DNA of 12,705 bases from JANNRW01 sp031401815 (GTDB lineage Bacteria > Desulfobacterota > Desulfuromonadia > Geobacterales > DSM-12255): positions 1-12,705 of the forward strand of contig JANNRW010000136.1 of assembly GCA_031401815.1 (NCBI GenBank), in the 5' to 3' direction. Positions 7,121 to 12,705 of this stretch are shown piece by piece. The notes beneath the pieces were generated by a model, which saw only the letters and a program-made list of their open reading frames with translations, had not been told where the DNA came from and did not search any database. Both the position numbers and the translations under genes were made by a program. Numbering within the stretch: position 1 is the first letter of the stretch; every line of letters starts with the position of its first letter.

Positions 7121-8794
7121 ATGAATATAACCCTGCATGGAATCATACTGAGAAATCCTCGCACGGCACTGGTTCTTCTGGTGGTTCTCTGCTATCTTCC
7201 GTTCATCGGCAAGGCGTTTCATATTGATGATCCGCTCTTTATCTGGACAGCAAAACATATACAGGGGCATCCTCTGGATTTTTACGGGTTTTCAGTCAAC
7301 TGGTACGGCTGGGACGAACCGGTTTCACTGATTACCAAAAACCCCCCCCTCTACTCCTACTATCTTGCCGGTGCAGCTCTGCTTCTGGGGTGGAGCGAAC
7401 AGGCAATGCATATTGCTTCACTTCTGCCGCTGCTTGCCCTGGTTCTCGGCACCTACCGGCTGGCGCTTCAGTTGCGGGCAGATCCTTTTGTCGCAGCGCT
7501 CTTTACCATCTGTGCACCGGTCTTTCTCTTGACAGGCACAACTGTCATGTGTGATCTGACCATGACAGCGCTCTGGGTATGGGGAGTTTATTTCTGGCTC
7601 TACGGATTCGAAGAAGAGGGGGGTTCAGCCGCTCTTTTCTGCGCAGCGATTCTTGTTATCCTTGCAGGGCTTACCAAATATTTCGGAATGGCGCTCCTCC
7701 CTCTGCTGGCCATCTACGGGCTCTGCAAGCGCTTGCCGCTTATGAAATGGCTCCCGTTTCTGCTGCTGCCGCTGGCGGCTTTTGCCCTGTATCAATGGGA
7801 AACCGGTCAGCTATACGGTACCCCGCTGATTTCAGAAGCAGCCAGATACTCTTTGAAAGTCAGGCAGCTCTCTTTTGGGGCTGTCGGAGAAAACTTTTTG
7901 ATCGGCCTCTCGTTTGCCGGTGGTTCCCTGCTCACCCCGCTCCTTGCCGCTCCCTTTTTGTTTCGCGCACGTGGCTGGGTGGCTGCCGGTACCTCCATGG
8001 CATTTATTTGCGTCATCTTGTCCCTGATGGGTACTCTGGCCGGCTTCAAGCTGGCTGCCAATCCGCTACAGCTTCTACAGGTGGCCCTCTTTATTCTTGC
8101 CGGTGGCGGACTGCTTATTATTGCCCTGGACGACTTAAACAGTGAGCGGAACCCGGAGTCGATTTTGCTGCTGCTATGGGTGTTTGGAACCTTTTTCTTT
8201 GCAGCGCTCTTCAACTGGACTGTCAGTGGCCGCAACATGCTTCCGCTGGCTCCTGTTGCCGGAATTCTATTAAGCCGAAGATTATCTGTTGCGGGGTTTA
8301 CAGGAAAGTCCCCCCCTCTTTCAACTCTCTCTGCACTCTTATTGCCGCTGCTTGCCATATCGCTCATGGTTGCCATGGCTGATTACCGTTCAGCAGGAGA
8401 GGCAAAAAAAGCCGCTCTGCTTGCAGCAGGGATGAAACAGCCAGGGGCTGACATCTGGTTTCAGGGTCACTGGGGATTTCAGTATTATCTTGAAGAGAAA
8501 GGGGGGAGAGCTATTGATTTCAATAGCTCGACACCAAAGAGCGGTGACATTCTGGTTACGCCGTCATTCGGAACAAATATACGCAAACTCAATCATGAGC
8601 TCCTGACCACTATCAACACTATTCAGTCACATCCTCTTGCCTGGCTCTCGACATTCAATATCGGCTCCGGAGCAGGTTTCTACTCCAGCAGAGGGGGGCC
8701 ACTCCCGTTTTCTTTCGGCAAGGCTGTTTCCGACAACTACAGGATTGAACAGTATCAGTCTCTTAACTCAATTCCGACAGGGGGAAGCAGATAA
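7121..8794 (+). CDS. ArnT/PMT-like GT-C glycosyltransferase, polytopic membrane protein
   Basis: From the ATG at 7121 the protein has 557 residues; the frame also runs back to a TTG at 7070 that lacks a ribosome binding site. After a first membrane segment comes H34-I-D36-D37-P-L-F in the first predicted periplasmic loop, then KNPPLYSYYLA near 73-83. This is the usual layout of the PMT_2/ArnT superfamily, in which an acidic pair in this loop is catalytic and a lipid-phosphate-linked sugar is the donor. About ten further hydrophobic segments follow, with LTKYFGMALLPLLAIYGL in the middle. The last 115 or so residues form a soluble, probably periplasmic domain starting around GADIWFQGHWGFQYYLEE. 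The donor sugar and acceptor cannot be read from the sequence. The stop is one base before the start of the next gene, so it should be the first gene of a three-gene operon. Confidence 0.82.
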   Translation: MNITLHGIILRNPRTALVLLVVLCYLPFIGKAFHIDDPLFIWTAKHIQGHPLDFYGFSVNWYGWDEPVSLITKNPPLYSYYLAGAALLLGWSEQAMHIASLLPLLALVLGTYRLALQLRADPFVAALFTICAPVFLLTGTTVMCDLTMTALWVWGVYFWLYGFEEEGGSAALFCAAILVILAGLTKYFGMALLPLLAIYGLCKRLPLMKWLPFLLLPLAAFALYQWETGQLYGTPLISEAARYSLKVRQLSFGAVGENFLIGLSFAGGSLLTPLLAAPFLFRARGWVAAGTSMAFICVILSLMGTLAGFKLAANPLQLLQVALFILAGGGLLIIALDDLNSERNPESILLLLWVFGTFFFAALFNWTVSGRNMLPLAPVAGILLSRRLSVAGFTGKSPPLSTLSALLLPLLAISLMVAMADYRSAGEAKKAALLAAGMKQPGADIWFQGHWGFQYYLEEKGGRAIDFNSSTPKSGDILVTPSFGTNIRKLNHELLTTINTIQSHPLAWLSTFNIGSGAGFYSSRGGPLPFSFGKAVSDNYRIEQYQSLNSIPTGGSR

Positions 8795-8795
8795 G

Positions 8796-10538
8796 ATGAA
8801 GCTCCCGGTTATCCGGCATACAGCTACTCTCCTGCTCTGCATGGCTGTGACTTTTCTGGTCTATGGCGCTGTATATGGGCATGAGTTTCTGGTCAGTTGG
8901 GATGACAATATTTATGTCTCTGCCAATGAGGCTGTGCGAGGGTTCTCTTTCTCCCATCTTAAAGCGGCATTTACCAGGTTTTACGTCGGTAACTACGCCC
9001 CTTTGCATATTGTATCCTACATGCTGGACTACACCTTGTGGGGGATGAGACCAGGGGGGTATCTGTTGGCCAATGTCTTTATTCACGCGGTCAACGGCTT
9101 TCTCCTCTATCTCCTTGTTCTGAGGCTTTCCGGACGCTTTCTCCCCTCAATTATGGCGGCACTTCTTTTTCTCGTACATCCGGCTCAGGTCGAGTCGGTA
9201 GCATGGGTTTCCCAGCGTAAAAGCGTGCTTGCCATGTTTTTTATGCTCGTCTCCACCCTTGCCTATATTGCATACAGGGATCGAGCGGAGAGAAAACATC
9301 TCTTCTACCTCTTCTCGGTGGCATCATTTACAGCTGCCCTGTTAACCAAATCAACAGCAGTCATCCTCCCCTGCCTGCTTCTGTTATATGACTACTGTTT
9401 TGAGAGTCGAACAGTTCGCGCTACATTAGTGGACAAAATACCTTTTATTGCTGCTGCTACAGCAACAGCTGTGCTTGCCATCATAAGCCAGTCGCCTGAA
9501 GCCGGAGCCGGAGGCGGGAGAGTGCCATTTCATGGCGGGAGCCCTTATGCAACTTTTCTTACCATGCTGCCGGTACTGGTTCATTATCTCGGAATCGTCC
9601 TCTGGCCATCCGGACTCAGCGCTGCCTATGCTCCTGCCATAAAGAGCTCGCCTGATAGCGAAGTATGCCTGGCTGCGCTCCTGATATCTCTCTTAGTCGC
9701 CGGACTCTGCTATCTGTTCAGGAAGGAGAGGAAACTCTTTTTCTGGGGGGCGATCATCCCTCTGGGGCTCCTTCCGGTTCTCCAGATTGTCCCTCTGGTA
9801 ACCCTGATCAATGACCGCTATCTCTATTTTCCAATGATCGGCATAGCCCCTTTTGCAGTTATCGGTATAGCCGGCATCCTGGAGAAAAACAGGGCTGCTA
9901 CTGGTAAATGGGTCTGGACAGGGGTGGCGATACTTCTGCTTGCTCTGGCCGTTGCGGCGCGTCAGCGGGTAAATGTCTGGCATGATTCGTACTCACTCTG
10001 GAAAGATGCAACTGCCAAAGTTCCGGAAAGTTTTATGGCGTGGTATAATCTGGGCGCGCTTTTCATTACAAAAGGCCAACATGTCCAGGCACGTCCAATT
10101 CTCGAAAAATTGCAGTTAATGGATCCCGATAATGCCAAGATTCATGAGATGTGGGGGCACTACTACTATCAGACAAACGATATTATGCAGGCGGAAATTG
10201 CCTATACCAAAGCGATCAGAAAGAGCCCCGGACGGCACAAATCACTTCTTTATCTCGGAAATATCTATCTTTCCCAGGGGAGGGTGGAAGATGCACTGCA
10301 TAACTTCCACAGAGCGCAGGAGATTCACCCCGGCTCTCCGGATATTGCTTACAGTATTGCCTGCGCAGAGGCTCTGCTCCATAACGTGCCGGCTGCAATA
10401 AATGCCCTGGATAGAGCGTTCAAGTCGGGTTTTCAGGAGTGCGAGGCGATAATGATAAATCCGGAGCTGGATCTGTTGCGCAGTAATCCGGAATTCAGGA
10501 GATTGGTCACAGATTACTGCATGGAGAAAGAAAAGTAA
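8796..10538 (+). CDS. TMTC-like GT-C membrane protein with TPR tail, first tandem copy
   Basis: The frame is open from an ATG at 8637, but that stretch overlaps the upstream gene. The ATG at 8796 is preferred: it follows the previous stop by one base, is preceded by GGGGGA about 10 nt upstream, and yields a protein starting directly with a membrane segment. The 580 residues comprise a membrane half (about 9-390, roughly eleven hydrophobic segments) and about four TPR units (411-444, 445-478, 480-512, 513-546). Conserved points are W35-D36-D37 in the first periplasmic loop, RFYVGNYAPLHIVSYMLDY at 61-79, FLVHPAQVESVAWVSQRKSVL at 125-145 and NDRYLYFPMIG at 339-349. This matches the eukaryotic TMTC O-mannosyltransferase arrangement of a GT-C membrane domain followed by TPRs on the lumenal (here periplasmic) side. 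Transferase activity is inferred, not shown. It is closely related to the following gene. Confidence 0.82.
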   Translation: MKLPVIRHTATLLLCMAVTFLVYGAVYGHEFLVSWDDNIYVSANEAVRGFSFSHLKAAFTRFYVGNYAPLHIVSYMLDYTLWGMRPGGYLLANVFIHAVNGFLLYLLVLRLSGRFLPSIMAALLFLVHPAQVESVAWVSQRKSVLAMFFMLVSTLAYIAYRDRAERKHLFYLFSVASFTAALLTKSTAVILPCLLLLYDYCFESRTVRATLVDKIPFIAAATATAVLAIISQSPEAGAGGGRVPFHGGSPYATFLTMLPVLVHYLGIVLWPSGLSAAYAPAIKSSPDSEVCLAALLISLLVAGLCYLFRKERKLFFWGAIIPLGLLPVLQIVPLVTLINDRYLYFPMIGIAPFAVIGIAGILEKNRAATGKWVWTGVAILLLALAVAARQRVNVWHDSYSLWKDATAKVPESFMAWYNLGALFITKGQHVQARPILEKLQLMDPDNAKIHEMWGHYYYQTNDIMQAEIAYTKAIRKSPGRHKSLLYLGNIYLSQGRVEDALHNFHRAQEIHPGSPDIAYSIACAEALLHNVPAAINALDRAFKSGFQECEAIMINPELDLLRSNPEFRRLVTDYCMEKEK

Positions 10539-12391
10539 TGACCGGTTCAACCTTTTCATGGAAAGAGCAGGGAGCGCCATTTATTCTGCTCCTTTTTGCA
10601 GCCTTTGCGGTATTCGGGCTCTCTATGAACCACGATTTCCTGCTGAACTGGGATGATCCTGCCTACGTCACAAAAAATGAGTCTATCAAAGCCATAACAT
10701 GGCCAAATATCAAAACCGCCTTTTCAACTTTCTATGTTGGAAATTACGCTCCTCTGCATATTATCTCCTACATGTTCGACTTCTCTGTCTGGGGCGGAAG
10801 ACCGGCAGGCTTCATCTTCAGCAATATCCTCTGTCACTGGGCAAACTCAGTCCTTGTTTATCTGCTGCTCTGCCGCTTCTCTCTGGGCCGGATAGCAGCC
10901 CTTGCGGCAGCGCTGCTCTTTCTGGTTCATCCGGTGCAGGTTGAATCTGTTGTCTGGATTTCCCAGCGGAAAAATGTTCTCTCCATGTTTTTTTATCTTG
11001 TCTCTCTGACCATGTATATCCGTTACAAAGAGCTTCCGGACAAGGGTGGCAGAGCAACATATGTCATTTCACTGGTTGCTTTTTTAGCTGCGCTTCTGAC
11101 CAAATCAGTTGTTGTCATATTACCGCTTATCCTCCTTCTCTACGACTTCTGCCTCTCGAAAGAGCGTCTGACTTCAAGAGTTTTACTGGACAAAATCCCG
11201 TATCTGCTGGTTGCGATCGGGTCAGGCTATCTGGCCATGCTGAGCCAGTCCGCAGAGTATGGGGGAGGGGGCAGAACCGGCTATCCGGGTGGAGATCCGT
11301 TTACGACATTTCTTACAATGCTCCCTGTTTTTACCGGTTATGTTCAGATGGTTTTCTGGCCCGCAAAGCTTAGCGCAGTTTATGCTCCTGAGATAAAAAC
11401 CTTTATGGACTGGGAAGTTGTTCGCGCAGGTTTTCTCCTGAGCGCCCTTCCGGCAGGGGCAATACTCGCCTTTCGGCAGAATCGTCACCTCTTTTTCTGG
11501 ATAATGGCAATCCCGACAGCTCTTCTCCCGGTGGCGCAGATTGTACCTCTGGTTACCCTTATGAATGACCGCTATCTCTATTTCCCGATGCTCGGAGTTG
11601 CAGCCTGTTTCGGTTTTCTGGTCAACAAGATTCAGTCATCTGCTACCAGATCCTGGCGCACTCCTGCGATTGCTCTCCTCTTAATCCTGCTGGCGGTTTA
11701 TGCCATCGCAGCAGTCAACCGTAGCCATGTCTGGCAAAACTCGACGGCTCTCTGGCAGGACGCAACCGTAAAACAGCCCGCGAGTGCTGTTGCCTGGTTG
11801 ATGCTGGGCGAAATATATGAAAAGGGTGGGCGTTATGCTGATGCCATAGCCAGCCAGGAGAGAGCAAGCAGAGTCTGCCGGGGTGTTGAATGCCGCCTTG
11901 CATTGAGAAAGCTCTCCGAACTCTACCTTCGTGCAGACAGCCTTGACAAGGCAGGCCAAACCATTGAAACTCTTTTGCGCCTCTTCCCACAGGCTGCCGA
12001 GAGCCATGCCCTGCTGGGGCATCTCCATTATCAGAATAATGACCTGAAAAGCGCCGAAACCTCCTACCTGAATGCTCGAAAGCTTGACCCCCGGATGATT
12101 ACAGCGCTTAATGCCCTGGGAAATGTCTACCTTGCAACCGCTCGTCCTGCTCTGGCGATGCAGGAATTCAGACAGGTTCTGACCTATACTGCGCTGACTG
12201 CCGAACTGGCATACAGTATGGCATGCGCCGAAGCGCTTCAGGGAAATCGTCAGTCAGCGCTGAACTATCTTGACCAGGCTCTTCGCCTTGGCTATACCAG
12301 ACCAGACTCAATCTGGCAAACTCCGGAACTTGATCTGCTTAAAAATGACCGGGAGTTTCTCTCTCTGATGCAGAGATATTTCGGTAAGTAG
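10538..12391 (+). CDS. TMTC-like GT-C membrane protein with TPR tail, second tandem copy
   Basis: The start ATG overlaps the stop of the preceding gene by one base (TAATG), with GGAGAAAG in front of it, pointing to translational coupling. The 617-residue product has the same plan as its neighbour: membrane half about 13-393, then TPR units over about 413-585. Shared signatures are W38-D39-D40, TFYVGNYAPLHIISYMFDF at 64-82, FLVHPVQVESVVWISQRKNVL at 128-148, IVPLVTLMNDRYLYFPMLG at 335-353 and a C-terminal TPELDLL...EFLSLMQRYF. The two proteins align almost end to end, so they arose by tandem duplication, but differ enough that it is not recent. The extra length is mainly an additional TPR-like stretch around 445-480. 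A periplasmic sugar-transferase function is inferred from the family. No other gene follows before purD. Confidence 0.82.
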   Translation: MTGSTFSWKEQGAPFILLLFAAFAVFGLSMNHDFLLNWDDPAYVTKNESIKAITWPNIKTAFSTFYVGNYAPLHIISYMFDFSVWGGRPAGFIFSNILCHWANSVLVYLLLCRFSLGRIAALAAALLFLVHPVQVESVVWISQRKNVLSMFFYLVSLTMYIRYKELPDKGGRATYVISLVAFLAALLTKSVVVILPLILLLYDFCLSKERLTSRVLLDKIPYLLVAIGSGYLAMLSQSAEYGGGGRTGYPGGDPFTTFLTMLPVFTGYVQMVFWPAKLSAVYAPEIKTFMDWEVVRAGFLLSALPAGAILAFRQNRHLFFWIMAIPTALLPVAQIVPLVTLMNDRYLYFPMLGVAACFGFLVNKIQSSATRSWRTPAIALLLILLAVYAIAAVNRSHVWQNSTALWQDATVKQPASAVAWLMLGEIYEKGGRYADAIASQERASRVCRGVECRLALRKLSELYLRADSLDKAGQTIETLLRLFPQAAESHALLGHLHYQNNDLKSAETSYLNARKLDPRMITALNALGNVYLATARPALAMQEFRQVLTYTALTAELAYSMACAEALQGNRQSALNYLDQALRLGYTRPDSIWQTPELDLLKNDREFLSLMQRYFGK

Positions 12392-12414
12392 GCTGGTGCC
12401 ATATACAACCAAGT

Positions 12415-12522
12415 CCCCTCCCCCTTGGCGGGGGAGGGTTAGGGTGGGGGGGATGTTGCCATGATATCAGTATGTTGCAACTTCACCCACCCCCCGACCC
12501 CCTCCCGTCAAGGGAGGGGGGG
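12415..12522. repeat. G/C-rich MITE-like inverted-repeat element with two hairpins
   Basis: The left part folds as CCCTCCCCC (12416-12424), a TTGGC loop and GGGGGAGGG (12430-12438). The right part folds as CCCCCTCCC (12498-12506), a GTCAA loop and GGGAGGGGG (12512-12520). Both are perfect 9-bp stems. The whole left half is an imperfect inverted copy of the right half, separated by a less G/C-rich core (about 12453-12480). This is the form of dispersed intergenic repeats or small non-autonomous mobile elements. It occupies most of the 209-bp gap between the second TMTC-like gene and purD. There is no U-tract after either hairpin. Confidence 0.75.
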
Positions 12523-12586
12523 TGTGCGAGGTTTGAAGTGTTATAGACTCTAGTTTCAATCTAAATTTTTTAACACTTGTTTTATC

Positions 12587-12592
12587 GGGAGA
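12587..12592 (+). promoter_or_regulatory. purD ribosome binding site
   Basis: GGGAGA lies 8 nt before the ATG at 12601 and supports that start. Confidence 0.65.
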
Positions 12593-12600
12593 CTTACCTT

Positions 12601-12705
12601 ATGAAAATTCTTGTAATCGGCAGCGGTGGTCGTGAGCATGCCCTGGTCTGGAAAATCGCCCAGTCACCGCTGGTGGAGAAAGTTTACTGCGCCCCCGGAA
12701 ATCCC
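12601..12705 (+). CDS. purD: Phosphoribosylamine-glycine ligase PurD (GAR synthetase), 3' partial
   Basis: Only the first 35 codons are in the window. They encode MKILVIGSGGREHALVWKIA at 1-20, then VYCAPGNP at 28-35, the classic N-terminus of GAR synthetase with its glycine-rich GSGGREHAL loop of the ATP-grasp fold. PurD joins glycine to phosphoribosylamine using ATP, the second step of de novo purine synthesis. It lies in the same direction as purH but far from it, and the intervening repeat and G/C-rich hairpins make co-transcription with purH unlikely. The family call is firm despite the truncation by the window edge. Confidence 0.95.
   Translation, partial: MKILVIGSGGREHALVWKIAQSPLVEKVYCAPGNP

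Noticed and set aside
8637..8795. A start of the first tandem TMTC-like gene at the ATG at 8637.
   Set aside because: The extra 53 residues overlap the end of the upstream glycosyltransferase in another frame, are not hydrophobic or family-like, and a better start with a ribosome binding site exists at 8796.
8796..12391. Calling the TPR membrane proteins O-GlcNAc transferases.
   Set aside because: There is no GT41 catalytic domain; the conserved half is a polytopic GT-C-like membrane region with WDD, so the TMTC-like label fits better.
12533..12566. Possible purD promoter with TTGAAG at 12533-12538.
   Set aside because: No acceptable -10 hexamer lies at 16-18 nt spacing; the nearest candidate, TCTAAA, is 21 nt away.

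Overview
The window looks like a chromosomal segment of a Geobacter-like member of the Desulfuromonadota. That placement is inferred from the gene families and style of the region (purH and purD flanking large TPR membrane proteins, and a DUF4445/ASKHA protein), not from any marker gene. No rRNA, tRNA, CRISPR array or transposase was found.

Layout from left to right: (1) the 3' part of a RACo/RamA-like ASKHA (DUF4445) protein, 1-852; (2) overlapping it by 8 nt, a 715-residue polytopic membrane protein with a C-terminal TPR tail, 845-2992, resembling the TMTC type of GT-C glycosyltransferase; (3) purH, 3163-4728, for the last two steps of IMP synthesis; (4) an 86-bp palindromic repeat between convergent genes; (5) on the minus strand, 4891-6936, a single-chain restriction-modification protein in which a cytosine-C5 DNA methyltransferase is fused to a BsuBI/PstI-family endonuclease; (6) a divergent intergenic region with promoter-like elements; (7) a compact plus-strand operon, 7121-12391, of one ArnT/PMT-like GT-C glycosyltransferase and two tandem TMTC-like TPR proteins, joined by a 1-nt gap and a 1-nt overlap; (8) a G/C-rich inverted-repeat element, 12415-12522; (9) the first 35 codons of purD, cut by the window edge.

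Functional reading: purH and purD are housekeeping purine genes. The DNA between them carries accessory genes. The four GT-C-like proteins all keep an Asp-Asp motif in the first predicted periplasmic loop, where GT-C enzymes have catalytic acids. They may form a periplasmic glycan or protein O-glycosylation module using a lipid-linked sugar, but donor, acceptor and activity are unknown. The fused restriction-modification gene is the most distinctive item. It appears lower in GC than its neighbours and may have been acquired horizontally.
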